Part shown: positions 46,739-58,440 of the stretch, piece after piece
Layout: every line of letters begins with the position of its first letter
How positions within the stretch are numbered: position 1 is the first letter of the stretch
NCBI GenBank assembly: GCA_003864495.1
Contig: ML133499.1
Coordinates: forward strand, 2,604,001 to 2,668,000
Reading direction: 5' to 3'
DNA: 64,000 nucleotides
Origin: Nemopilema nomurai
Lineage: Eukaryota > Cnidaria > Scyphozoa > Rhizostomeae > Rhizostomatidae
The notes under the pieces: generated by a model
Told to the model about the DNA's origin: nothing
The model's database searches: none
Seen by the model: only the letters and a program-made list of their open reading frames with translations
Program-made: the position numbers and the translations under genes

Positions 46739-47185
46739 TCCACTGGTTCTAATTTAGGTTTCGGGCCTCGTTTTTTCTAAGATGATACATCTGTTGATGT
46801 TGGTAGAGTTTCTGCTGCTTTTATCGTACTTTCATAAAATTTAATATTGTAACAATCTTCTCCTGGGTGTAAAAAAGAAAAAAGATTCTGAAATACCTGT
46901 ACTTCAAGGCCTGTAGCTTTAATAAAGTATTCAGGAGATACAGTTTTTCCTTAGGGTTTCTAATTCCCTTGAGAAAAATATTTTCCCTTTCTATTTCACG
47001 TAATTCGTGTTTCATTCCTCCTTTCTCTTCCTTAATTTCTCTATCTCCTCAGTATATCCAGCACACTTTTCACAACTGGAAATGTTATCATTTCCTGCGA
47101 ACCCTACTACATCCTCAGTGGCAGTGTTATCACTCGAATCTTAACCATTTGACTCAGAGATTTGTTAACTTGGCCTAAGTAAATT

Positions 47186-47391
47186 TCAATGATAAGTTGG
47201 GGCTTTGCGTGATTTCGATACGATCTTCTTAAATCTAAAGACGGATGGAATCGCACCAGTTATTAAAGTTTTTCTTCCAAGCCAGATGGTACTTTTATCT
47301 CACTGATTTTGAAGTGAAATTCACAGATAACAGTTGAAGTTGTGACTTTGAAGGCATCTTCTTCGTCGTTTTTCCCATTTTCTGGTTCCAC
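47186..47391 (-). pseudogene. THAP half-domain exon, unit copy 5, frameshifted
   Basis: As in copy 3 but with one base missing near 47279 (CCAAGCC instead of CCATAGCC), which breaks the frame inside the THAP half-domain. Confidence 0.45.
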
Positions 47392-49525
47392 TTCTTCATT
47401 TAAGTTTACTCAGCTCAGTTGTATGGTGCCATTGTGACTAAATCAGAAATGGAAAGGAGAATGACAGATTAAAACAAACTGCAAAAAAATGTTTGGACAA
47501 TTAATATTTAATTAGTATTATTTTACAATTGTTGTTAATTGCAATTGCTTTTAATTGGTTTATTGCAAATTCCTTTAGAAGTCTATTCCACTATTGATGA
47601 TTCATTAGCTAATATCCTTACAATTAGCTTTTTAAGAATAACCTATGTAAGCTGCTTTTTAAGAATAACCTAATGAGATTTGCTCAGGAAAAGAGATAAA
47701 GTTCAATGGGTATATAAGATAAAATTAACAGAATAGGACTAATTTATTATCAAGCTGTCATGTCCATGCACATTTGTTTGTTAATGAAAATGTTGAAAAT
47801 TATTGAAAAAAATCTAAGTGCTCTTACTTCCCAAAGCTTTCTTTTGTTAATGCACATTAATGTACTGTCACATTTTGCACTGAATACTTTGTTATATGCC
47901 TTTTTCAGTTTTTGTTCTGACATTGAAAGCTTAGTTGGGTAATACAGTTCAAAACTTGTTTTAGTTTTCAGTTGCTTTGAAAGAACAAGAATACCAACAG
48001 TTGCTTTAACCCTGCTATTTGACAAGAATGGCGAGCCATTGGTGAAGTATTCTGGTAAATAAATTTTGACAATCTAGGTTTAGATAACTTGTCTACTGTA
48101 ATTTGCCTTTTAATGATCATAATTCTTCTCAAGGAGCAACATGGTTTGATAAGTTCACAAAGGATGAAACTGTTCTTCAAAAGTTTTATGAATGTGCGAT
48201 AGAAGGAATGAAAAACTGCGATAGTAAAGAATCAGGTATGTTAACTCTCGTAACTAAAACATGTCCTGTTAATTTGAAAAAAAAACAGAAATCAGTTTAA
48301 CCTGTTTGTCACAAAGATCTATCTTGTTTATTCTGAAAATGAATCGTATTTTGCTAGACAAATTATCCATATAGTTGTGCTTCTGCCCTCAAAAGTCTTC
48401 CTATTTTACGTCAAAATGAAACCGATATGGCAACTTTCCCAAAATAATTTTCCAGCTATGTCCTACGTACGTCCTACCGGATTTTAGCTGCAAGTAATAC
48501 GTAAATTAAGTTTTGGTGTCTTTGATGCTAGTGAAAACTACGGTATTTAAACTACGGTAATCACTTACGGTAAATTTACCAAACGTAGTGCCTCTGCTAT
48601 TCAAATGTAGACTTGGTACACAAGAACATGATAGACAATAAGTGGGAGAAGGCTAAAAACTCAAAGCATTCATGATTCTTGTATCCTTCTAAGCGAGAAC
48701 AATCCTCTGCTCTTGACCACTTGATCGCTGTCGAATCATAAACTACCCGAACCACTGTACTCCGACTGAGGATTACAGGATTACAGATTTGTGAATTCAA
48801 CCACAACAAATTTTAGTTTAAAAAGCAGACAAGATTGAATTTGCACAAGCATATTTTAAATTGAAAATTGCAACCAGAGATGGTGGCAACAGCAGTGAGT
48901 GGAGCCAGCAGCAAAGACTCGGCAACAAAGTATTTTCGCTGTCAGTACAGGATAAATGCAAACCAGCTTGTGAGATCACCAGGTTTTACTGTTGGTTTTG
49001 TGCAAATATGTATTGGTACTGAATGATCCCAGATATTCAAGTAAAAAGTATGATGCACATAGGAAAGAGTATTTAAACCAGTTGGATGCTTTTTCAGCAT
49101 CAACGCCACGATTTCTTTGTATTCTTATTACTGTTACTTGTTAGCTATTATTACTATTAATGATAAACGATAAATGATCAACGATTAACTAACAAAATGA
49201 TGTAATCTTTTATACTGAAGGCTATTACTTTGCCAGCAAATTATACGCAAGAAGTAACAGGAACTTTACCTAATTGTTCTGCACTTCATTATTTTTTACT
49301 TTTCTTTACTTTTGCTTTATTTTTTACTACACTTTCCATTTTACTATAAAATTTACTTTTTCTTCTAACAATCACCAGTCAATAATCAGTTTATTAATGT
49401 AATGTCATTATTTTAGTACAAATTTAAAGTTTAAGAAAAAATTCTAGCAACCATGTGTAATCGAATATGTATCCACCCGCTCATGCTGGAAAGTGTCGAA
49501 CAGGCCTAGTTAGTGGCCATGTTCT

Positions 49526-49780
49526 GTGTATTTCCGACCCCCAAATGCTGGCCCTGAAAGAATAAGGGTCAGTGAGGTTGATGAGGTTCTATCCTCCTAC
49601 ATTAAGCGCTGCAAAGTAGATGACTCTCCTTCTCCTCCATTCGTTATAACGGCCAGTGAAGTAGTAGCAGAATTGTCTGCAGTAAACAGAGAAGATAAAG
49701 AGGAGATTAAGGAGTTCATCAAGGTTATCATTTTATATGACTTGATTATAAACTACTTTTGGTTATTTATTGCTTCATAA
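49526..49780 (+). pseudogene. Unidentified exon with R-V-S-E-V-D-E-V, unit copy 5
   Basis: Same frame as copy 3. Confidence 0.38.
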
Positions 49781-50395
49781 TTGCATCATTGAGCTTGCAA
49801 CCAATTTAGAAAATAATCAACGTTGCAAGGAACTCAACGTTTCAAATCAGTGGCACAGGAAACTCTTTAATTTTCTATCGTAAAGCATTGTAGAGCAAGT
49901 CATATTTGCCCACGTGCTTCGCAAAGCTTGAACCATCTGATCCACATAACAAACGCGTGTCAACTCGGCATTTTATAGAAAAGCAAATGGCTGCCAGAAG
50001 ATGTTCTTGCTTTTATTGACCTGCTGGGAAAGAAGGATTGGCAATGGGATTTCTAGCAGCAAATCTTAGATAGCATCCCAAAGCATCAATCATTCCACCA
50101 GGAATCGTTGGGATACACCACAACCGAAGTCAATTTCTGGTTTCTAGAGGAATTCGTTATTTGTTATTTATTGATATCAATTTTTATTTGATAAAGCAAA
50201 GTAAATTTTAACCATTGACATTCTTACATCCTGAATCGGAATTGAATTTTCAAGCTTATCTACTTATTTAGTACACAAAATTAATCTTTCATGTTTGCCT
50301 GACGTAAGTTTCTACAGCTGAAACACAAAAAACTTTCCAAATGAAACATGAATGAAACAGTTTTGATTAAGCCATTATCTTTGTGATTTACCTAG

Positions 50396-50927
50396 GTTAA
50401 TTTATCAAATACCCGTCGACATAAGGTCGTCCTACTTGCCAGTTCATATGAGTTCTGTGGATGGCAATTCGCTGTACCAAGCTGCTTCCACGCTATTGGC
50501 CGTGCATCAAATTGCTTAGCGTCAAGTACGGCATCGAGAAATTACCTTCTCGCCAAGGTAGTTGTTTTATGTTTTAAAAGCTTGAATATTGTTCTTAAAG
50601 GCCCTTTTTTACAACCTTATCAGTAAACATTAATTGTAAAACGAATACTGGACGATCGGATCCGAAACAAAAAATTAAAGATTATAAAAAAGTATATAAA
50701 AAAGTGTTTACTCAAACTGCAAATAATTTTTAGAGCCGAATTTGTCTGTTTTGTTCTCTCGTAAAGTCTCTTAAAGATTCTCATCAATTTTATTAAAAAT
50801 ATACTTCTAGCTGAAAGAAATGTTCAAAACAGATGGAAAGTTGTTGAAAAGTATAACGAATGAAGGTATTGCAGCAATTAAGGATGGAGCGAGCATGGAG
50901 CAAGTCCTCAGGAGACCAAGAAGCAAT
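50396..50927 (+). pseudogene. Two phase-matched exons of unknown gene, unit copy 5
   Basis: As in copy 3, with frames open. Confidence 0.45.
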
Positions 50928-51353
50928 GTAAGCTATGTCTAAGATACTTTTACAATATAATTCCCACCTAAAACACTTGAAATAAACAACCAACATGAAA
51001 CAGTGGCGGAAATTTAGTCAACGATTGTCCAAAATAGACAAACTCGGATTTTTATCAAAATCAATATCTACTGATATAAAAGGTCAACCGGTAACACTTT
51101 TGACAAGACGTACGTGATAACAGCATATATAGCTATTGTTTACTGGTTTCCTACAGCGGGAACACCATTCTCCTTAAGGCTACACCATCCTCCTTAATTT
51201 ACACCACTTTAAAATGTCTGAAACCAGAATGCCTTTGATTGATGACATGTGAGGTTCTTCTTTGATCTAACAGTATGAATTGAATTTTCAGCAATTCTGC
51301 AGCTCGTGCTCCTCTCAATTTCGCTGTCGGCAAACGTGATATCTGTATGACCT

Positions 51354-51713
51354 TTGCCTTCGTTATGCTACAAAATAGAGAATGAATTTGCGGCTCTATC
51401 GCTAAGAGTACTGTGGTCGGTTGAAAAGTCAGGGCAGTATTCCGACCGCTTTTTTCCTCTTATGCAATCGACACAGGCAGAGTCACATGAATGTGGGGCA
51501 TTACACGGGTGTATTTTGCACACAACATTGCCCCTGCCGACACCATCGCCTTATTTGATTTGTGCGCATTGCTTGACAAAATTTCATAACATTTGCGTTA
51601 GTCAAGAGGCAACAGAGCAAGTTAGCAAAGATGCTTGGTGTTGCGGCTGTCATATTTCCCATCAAGATCTTGATATGCGAGTCAATGTTTTTTGTAATTT
51701 ATTTACTTGTTGA
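51354..51713 (+). pseudogene. PHD-like finger exon, unit copy 5
   Basis: Upstream sequence and finger in one 119-codon frame as in copy 2, with one private change in the finger (H-N-I-C for H-S-I-C). Confidence 0.45.
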
Positions 51714-51832
51714 GAAAGCTATTAGAAATATGCAGCACAACTAACCCCAAGACTTTACGCCTTGTTTAACTCCTCTTTAAGGATCTAAAAAGTGGAATGT
51801 TGTATTTGTATCGATTTTGACAAAATTTGCAT

Positions 51833-52639
51833 CTTTTGAGAAATACACGTTTAGAGTATCTCAATATATTGGAAAGTTAAGATTTGCCACGTTTCACTTT
51901 TGTTATGGCATATATAGACTATGGCTGCTTATTTGTGTTCCACTTTAGAAATGGACATTTTGACAGCCAAGCCAACCTCTTAAATCTATTTCAGATGTAT
52001 GCTACAGAAATCAAGGTATATTAATCACCCCCATCTTATATCAGTACATCTAAAGGATATTGCGGTACTGAAAATACATTTTATCAAGAACCAAGCTATT
52101 TGAAAAGTTTCTGGATTTCTACACGTTTACTGTCGAAAATCTGATGAGAATATGTCAATTGACAATGTCAATCGTTGTTTAGCAAATTCCTAACATAACA
52201 TAACTACAATCAGACTCAAAGAAAGTGTCAATTTTTTTTAAAAGTCAAAGACCAAATATCAAAGCCTTGCCTTTGCTATATAGCTCGAGGCTATCTCTCT
52301 AACAAATATGACACATAAACAATCACGTTCTGTTCGGATGCACTTCGTCTATCGGGTTCAAGTAAAAAAAAAACCCCAATTACATAAGGGGGTTGTCCCG
52401 CCCAAAGTGGTTACCCCAAAACATCCTGTGGGGGCCCAGGGTTGCAATTAAAATGTATTTAATCAACGCTATTTATTTATACGATGATATATCTGCAGAT
52501 AGGCAAAAATCCTTTCCATCTTAAATTTGACCTTTAAGACTCTCGGAGCACTGAGTGAATTGGAAACCACTTTATTGCTCACTGTTTTAGAAAGACATAC
52601 TTCAAGTTAAGAAGCAGTAGAACTAAACATTTAGAAGCA
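51833..52639. other. Unique sequence right of the array, no gene seen
   Basis: No similarity to the tandem unit after 51832. It contains a poly-A run and a short GC-rich patch (about 52386-52440) with several G and C runs in otherwise AT-rich DNA. No coding region recognised. Confidence 0.5.
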
Positions 52640-52654
52640 ACTTAGCAGTCTTTT

Positions 52655-53086
52655 GCAATTATCAATGCTGCAAAAATAGATGAGCCCCAGTCCTTTGTTG
52701 ACTTGAAAAATAACACAGGTCTTTGGAAGGTAAACAGACATGCTACTGCATTGCTTCGTCAAGAATAAACGGTCACTAGAAAAGAAGCAAGACTGTCTTT
52801 GCATTCTGTAAGTGCAGATGAAATTATTGAACTTTCAATAGTTAACCCAGTTGTCAAATATTGTATGACTTCAATGTCCTGGAATACATATTATTTGAAC
52901 ATTGATGAGGAGATTGTGCAAAATGTATTTCTTTTGATCATCAAGTTGTATGTGAATGTACGTGCACATTCATTTGGAAAGGACATACCGGAAAAACACA
53001 AATCAAGAAAGAAGGCAAACAGAAAAAAGTCATTAAGAGTTGAATTGAAGAGGACAAATGATGCTAATGATGTAAAACATCCTTAA
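52655..53086 (+). pseudogene. C-terminal remnant of the P-element C2H2-type accessory gene
   Basis: The stretch N-N-T-G-L-W-K-V-N-R (about 52715) aligns with R-G-G-L-W-G-V-K-R in the intact gene. After one stop near 52766 the frame 52799-53086 follows the same order: D-E-I-I-E, L-L-I-I-K-L-Y-V-N-V-R-A (against M-I-K-L-Y-L-R-V-R-A), and a Lys/Arg-rich tail ending K-R-T-N-D-A. The N-terminal half with the zinc finger and the A-G-Y-V block is missing or too decayed to see. Confidence 0.65.
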
Positions 53087-53246
53087 CATTAATACGTTAA
53101 AGGAATATTTTAAACAGTGACATTATATGTTAAACAATCAAATTAACTAAGTGAACTTTTGCTAAATATAACACTACAATGGAATGTTAAATCAAAAAAA
53201 GAATATAAGGTTTAAAATTTACTTCTTGTCTCAAGTTCAGTGTAAT

Positions 53247-53640
53247 TCAATTTCTTTTTAGCAATGGCTCAGTGGAAATAGAGTTAAACGTTGATGCAGC
53301 ATGAGTAACATAACCTGCTATTGGTACAATGCTGAACTGGCTCTTGATTATGTTGTCATTATAGCCAACACTCTGGTGATTAGGGTTATCTCTTCTTTGA
53401 CCTATGGACCTTTGCCTCCCAACGTAGTTTTCCAAATCATCTTGACAGAAGCGCTCTGTTAAAACATAATGGCCAAATCATCTTTTTTGAAATGTATTTG
53501 AATTTTTAAAGTGATTGATCGGATAATGTACCTTCTTTAGATGGGCAAGAAACTTTTTAAATCTTGTTGGAGCAGCTCCTTCTCTTAATCTGACACTTTG
53601 GCCTGTTCTGTCCATGTTGTCTTCCGTGAAATGATCAGAA
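53247..53640 (-). pseudogene. C-terminal remnant of a P-type transposase
   Basis: On the - strand, V-R-L-R-E-G-A (about 53590) aligns with V-R-S-P-R-E-G of the intact transposase, and L-T-E-R-F-C-Q-D-D-L-E-N-Y followed by VGRQRSIGQRRDNPN aligns with its E-E-H-F-G-R-Q-R-S-L-G-R-R-N-D-N-P-N. The frame ends near 53247 after a Ser/Thr-rich tail. Most of the core domain between these blocks is deleted. Confidence 0.7.
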
Positions 53641-53700
53641 CAGATGTGTGAACTGCTACTTGGGACCCACTTCTCACAATTAATACTTTTGATGCATATC

Positions 53701-56461
53701 TTTTTTTATTCTTGGCTACTTGGAAATCTTTATTGAATGTTAAAAATGCATCCAATGTGGTTTTAGTTTATGACTTTAAGGCTGCCTCTTCAGTTGCAAA
53801 ATTGAGAAAGTCAGCAAGAAATAATTACCTTCCTTTTCATTCAAGGAAATAATGCTCAAAATTTAAGTAGGGGGCTGTGCTGTATGCAACTTATACAAGC
53901 CACACCCATTAAACTTGCATCTGTTTGAAAGATTCTTTACTGCATATATGAGATTGTTAAAGTATTGACTGACTTTAGTAAGCTGGTAGAAACTGCTCAT
54001 TTGTTTAAATCAGTAGCAAAATAAAGGGTCAGTTCACCTTGTTGAGTAATGTTGCTTGGAATCTTCCTTATTGATTTTGTAAATATTTTAGATGCATTAC
54101 CTGGCCATTATTTGAATGTCATATCCCAAATCTTCAATTTAACCTCTGAATCTCTATTCATTATTTCTTAGATTTTCTCTGTGAATATAACACAAAATCC
54201 ATTGCCAGATGGGTTTAGCACTAGAAATTATTTAGAAAATTATACACCACTGCCTTATTTGAATGGTCCCCGAAAGAGAGGATCATTGTATAGTTTATGT
54301 CTAAAAATCTGCAATGAGCTTTTGTTGTAAAAAAACTATTATTTTCTGCACTGTTTTTTGAAAAGCTTTATACACACCCTTTATATCTCAAAGTTAAGTG
54401 CAAAAGTTTTCTGATTATCTAGGATATCCAGTAAGCTTTTAGTTAATTATTTGTCATGATCATGACATCCCATTGATATAGCTGATCTCACTTTGACTTC
54501 AAGAGGAAAGTTGATAACTTTCAAGCTGCTTTCTTCTAAAATATAAACTTTATATTTGTATATATATAAAAAATGTATAGATTGTAATTTATATAAATTC
54601 ACATTGCAAGATACATGAATTTTCAAATTTGCCTCAAAGTGTCTGTTCTTTGATGGCTACAAAGATTTTCATGCTATCCTATTTGTCGCACATGTCTGAT
54701 CGTAATGAAATGACAAAGTTCCATTCAGACGCAGATTTTAATGTTCGCATTGCAAATTTATTCTTGTCCAAAAGTATCAGTAAACTACTTTCATTAAATA
54801 TATTGTTGAAGAAATGGAATTTTAGACCTCACTTTTATTAGGCTGTTAGTGTACAATTTCCAACTAATCTTTCGAAAATCAATAGAGCAAATGCAACCGA
54901 GAATGACGAATAAAGTAAATCTAAGAACACAATCCATTAAACCACGATCAGGTAAACGTTAATTTCTTTGAAGCTCATGGCTATGGTCTTATGGTTTAAT
55001 AGTACTCGAAACAAGAGAATCATATCAACAATAATCTTTATGCTAAAGTAAGATCATGATGTTTTTAACATAATACAGAAAATATAAAGAAAAAATAACT
55101 TACAAAAGCAAGGAGTGTGTGATAGATGAAATCGTTGTCGGCCAGTTGATCCGTCCTTAATTACCAGGACCTGTTAAGATATAGATGCCTATATTGCACG
55201 AAACAAAACATGACAGCCTTCTCACATAAAATGATTAAACGGACATGCTTTGGACATAGTCGTAGTTGAAGGGTAAAATTTGCCATCTAACTATGGTTGC
55301 AATCAGTTCAGTCAAGAAACCTTTAAACAAAGAGCGATTTCATAACAGAACACAATTACTGCTCTTTCATCTCTGGTTTTCACTATTTTCAAAGGAAAAT
55401 TGCATCCCCAAGTCCAGACTCTTCTAACCAACATCTGAGTTATAAGTCGTACACACCCTAATCCACTCACAGCGGCAAGCACTCTATTGAACAGATTTAT
55501 TGGTTGCAAGCAGTTTTCCTGTCTTTCCAGATCATTTACAGTGTTTTGAAACAACGTGCGCAAATAAAATGATTCAACAGACATGTTTTAGACACATTCG
55601 TAGTTGAAAGGCAAAATTTGCCAGCGTTAATGTAGCGAGGAATTAAAAACTGTGTGAGAGTCTTTCCCTAACTTTCGTTAAAATTTTGAGAAATGCATTA
55701 ACTCTTAAATCATATTTAAGTTACATCAAGGTTAATAAAATTTAGATGAAATATCAATATATCAAAATTGCAATATCACTCACATGATATAAAATGAAAG
55801 CAGCATCACTTTGTTTGAATTAGCAGCTTACAAGTTAGGGTGCACTTAGAGAATATAAAGCAATATCAAGCATTTCATTTTTAGAAATCGGTATATAGAT
55901 ATACTGCATCAATCATTAAGAAATTAATACGTTAAATGATTTGGTTTCAGATGTGTATGGAACAAGTTTTTGAGAAAACACCGAAACAAAGAATGATGTT
56001 TTACCGACAAAAATTAAAAATTACTTAAACAATCTTAGGCCAGTTCTTTGAATGTCATGTCAATTAATCTTCTTGCAGCGAACAGATTGACATTGCCAAG
56101 TCGATTTATTATGAAAGCAACAACCTAGGAGAATAATCACTAATATTATCAATAAACTATCATCATCAGTTTTAAACATGATGAAACTTTGTAAGATACA
56201 GTTACCGTCTTAGAGTAATTTGCGCTGATTCTATCTTTCTTTCTTTCATTTTCAGAAGTAAGACCGAAATGTTTGTACATCATCAATCGGAGAAGGATCT
56301 TTTGGAATGAAAACATTTTGTCTGTCTAAACAATTACTTTTCAAAAGCCTATCTTTTATTCAAAATTTATAAATTATTAAGTTTATTTTCTGAACGATAA
56401 ATTGTGCGCCTTGGAGTATTTCATAATACTGGACAGAGCTTTCGGGCAATAAGTGCAACTA
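53701..56461. other. Unassigned AT-rich sequence
   Basis: Only short frames on either strand; none has recognisable domain features. A diverged direct repeat is listed separately. Polyadenylation-like and A/T-run sequences are frequent but not informative. Confidence 0.5.
55224..55286. repeat. Direct repeat, first copy (second at 55563-55624)
   Basis: About 63 bp starting ATAAAATGATTAAACGGACATG recurs about 340 bp downstream with roughly one difference in seven bases, ending TTGCCA in both. This could be a small tandem duplication or the ends of an unrecognised element. Confidence 0.5.
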
Positions 56462-56821
56462 TTAGGGCCTGTTTACGCGGGATCAGATCCAAATGCATCC
56501 TTACCCAAAGTGGTAAAGATAGGCTTTGCGTTTACACAAGACCTGGCAAATCCGATCCAATTTCGATCTGCTATATGTACCCGTTTGGGATCGCTTTTGA
56601 ATATGGTCCCGTTTGGATCCAATCCCAAAGACGTCACGGGTAAACAATATGGGATCAAATCCAAACAGGTATGGATCCAAAATGAGGCAAAAACTTTCCA
56701 TTACGAGGTGCATCCTATATGGTATCTTTGTAATTAGCAGCAAAAGACAACAATTTCATTATTTTGAATCGTTCGACCCCAAAGATCAAACCCATTTATC
56801 AAATTGGGTGCATTTTTCAAA

Positions 56822-57764
56822 ATGAATAAAGAGGTTAACAAAGCACCTAAGAGAAAATTTTTAAATTGGACTGACGAAGAGACGGCCCTTCTGCTTAAAG
56901 TTGTCATGGATTATAAAGTAGTCAAAATCCAGGGAGGGTCTGACTGGGAAACAGTTAAACAAAAGTACGAGGACATAAAGGAACATTTTCTATTGGCGTA
57001 TCCAAAGGAGCAGATGGAAGAATAAGGAAGAATTTGCCAAAGAAAGTTACTGTGAAACTCAAAAAAACGAACAATGGGTTTAGAAAGGCGATAGACCCTG
57101 GATGCAAAAGTGGTGGAGGTAGGGTTGTGTATGTTCTTTATGACGAATGTTATGCAATTTGGGCAGGCTCCCCTGCAACAGAAGTAGTTGCAGAAGGAAT
57201 TGAAACTGCTGCGATCAACGAGGCTTTGGAAACAAATTCTTACAGGAATGCACAGGCACACCAATCCCTGAGTTAGCCAAGGTAACAGACATGCCATTAA
57301 CACCTGCCAGTTTTGGTCAAATAACTGAATAGGGGGAAGAATCATATGAGCCTCTGAAAAAGAAAATGAGGGAAAACAAAGAAACACTTTCACTGCTTAA
57401 AGAAAGGAAAAACTCTAAATGTGTAAATAAAATATCCTTTAAAGAGCACCTGATTTCCCTTGCTAAAGAAGAGGCAAAAGCAAAACAAGCAGATGTTGAA
57501 CTAAAAGCTACACTACATAAAAAAAATTGAAACTTTACCCAAACAATGCAGCTGTGCTCCGAAAATATGACAAGCATGATGAAACAAGGATTCCTTCTGG
57601 TTCAATCCATGATTCAAGGTCAGCAACATGGTCAACATTGCATGCCTATACCAGGTCAGCACAATGGTCAACATTGCCAAGCACAGTGGCAGCAGCAAAA
57701 CATATCCTCAAATACTAATTCAAATGATGTTTCCAAAAGCTCACAAAATTATACTGAATTTTAG
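56822..57764 (+). pseudogene. Harbinger Myb/SANT-like accessory gene, frameshifted
   Basis: It starts with a Lys-rich leader and LNWTDEETALLLKVVMDYK, a Myb/SANT-type helix with W-T-D-E-E. Then follow K-Q-K-Y-E-D-I-K-E and, in another frame, FRKAIDPGCKSGGGRVVYVL and C-Y-A-I-W-A-G-S-P-A, the conserved block after the Myb domain in invertebrate Harbinger accessory proteins. Later frames give P-I-P-E-L-A-K, a charged helical region (K-E-E-A-K-A-K-Q-A-D) and a Gln-rich end. The frame changes near 57020 and again near 57265, and stops occur near 57331 and 57528. In Harbinger elements this protein helps the transposase enter the nucleus and bind the ends. This copy is dead. Confidence 0.7.
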
Positions 57765-58245
57765 TTATTGAACATTTGCTGATAATTTGTCTTGTTATGA
57801 TAATTGTGTTTCTGTGTATTTCCTAACTAAGCTTGTAATTTGGATGAGCAATGCCACAAACGCTTTAATTGATACATTTTAGGTGAAAAATAAAATAAAT
57901 TTTTGTTTTCTGAAATTTTTAGCCTCTACAAGCAAAATTTAGAGTACTAAAAAAGGAAAAAGCTAGCTTGAATTTAAGAAAATGCACAAAAATTTGAAAA
58001 TAGTTTTTAAACTCACATTTTCTAAAAGATATAATATGCCATGGAAAACATTTTTGGGCCTAGAATTGACTGATTTTGACAATAGAATTGACAAATCATT
58101 TCACTACAAGATCTATCATACTTTGTTGTTCATTAACTTTAAATTTGAAAAGCCTCTAAAAGCACAAGAAGTATTTGAACCACTGGAGCAAAGACTAGTT
58201 TAAAAGATCAAGCAATAATACAACCGAAATACTAAAAATCAAGCA

Positions 58246-58437
58246 ATAACATGGATGTTCTTTCATTAGATGAGATAGTAATGGGTAAGCTGGGTCACCA
58301 AGGAGGCAAACAGGAACACTCTCATTTTCATCAACAACATTCTTTAAACATGGAGGAATAGTCCCATCTTTGAACATACAGTTTATCCTCGAGTTTGCAA
58401 AAATACGTGCATCGTGCACACTATCTGGTCACTTTAC
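58246..58437 (-). pseudogene. HARBI1-like (DDE_Tnp_4) transposase fragment
   Basis: The - strand frame reads [16 protein letters not shown] and then [20 protein letters not shown]. These are the S-x-H-D-A-R and L-L-G-D-P-A-Y-P-L segments around the catalytic Asp residues of Harbinger transposases. The N-terminal region and the downstream R-x-x-I-E-x-A-F Glu segment are absent. It opposes the Myb-like gene, as usual for this superfamily. Confidence 0.75.
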
Positions 58438-58440
58438 ATT

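Larger units (their letters stand above)
40518..47164. repeat. Tandem unit copy 4
   Basis: Shares the variant TTCCTCTTATGC (near 44819) with copy 5 only; copies 1-3 have a CCCGCTCATGC form. Private deletions occur near 44188 and 44841. Confidence 0.93.
20585..51832. repeat. Head-to-tail tandem array, ~6.64-kb unit, about 4.7 copies
   Basis: The sequence TTAACTTGGCCTAAG recurs at 20585, 27228, 33867, 40518 and 47165, giving spacings of 6,643, 6,639, 6,651 and 6,647 bp. All the sequence between recurs with it. The fifth copy stops at 51832, where the other copies continue. Differences between copies are isolated substitutions and short indels. The first ~1.5 kb of copy 1 and the last ~300 bp of copy 5 are more diverged than the interior, the pattern expected from unequal crossing-over. 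Each unit is a mixture of dead transposon genes, not a simple satellite. Confidence 0.95.
47165..51832. repeat. Tandem unit copy 5, truncated
   Basis: Only the first 4,668 bp of the unit. It ends inside the last exon of the D-D-Y-H gene, at AAAATTTGCAT. It has a 9-bp deletion near 47624, a one-base deletion near 47279 that breaks the THAP frame, and private changes close to its right end. Confidence 0.93.
52640..53700. mobile_element. Relic of a second P-like element with the same two convergent genes
   Basis: It holds the end of the + strand C2H2-type gene (to 53086) and the end of the - strand transposase (from 53247), in the same convergent order as the intact element at 14002-19279, with about 160 bp between their ends. 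No inverted repeats were found, so the borders are approximate. Confidence 0.65.
56465..58440. mobile_element. Broken Harbinger/PIF element
   Basis: It contains a Myb/SANT-like gene (+) and part of a HARBI1-like transposase (-), the pair that defines Harbinger elements. The left end may be GGGCCTGTTTACGCGGG at 56465, directly preceded by TTA (56462-56464), which fits the 3-bp target preference. Subterminal sequence to about 56695 is rich in GGATCC/GATCCAAA repeats. No matching right inverted repeat was found, so the right border is the last recognised coding sequence. Confidence 0.6.

Noticed and set aside
20585..51832. CRISPR array or simple satellite
   Set aside because: The repeated unit is 6.6 kb with no short-repeat/spacer structure, and the DNA is eukaryotic in character.
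54629..54841. 70-codon + strand frame
   Set aside because: Isolated, with no recognisable motif, no splice partners and composition like the surrounding DNA.
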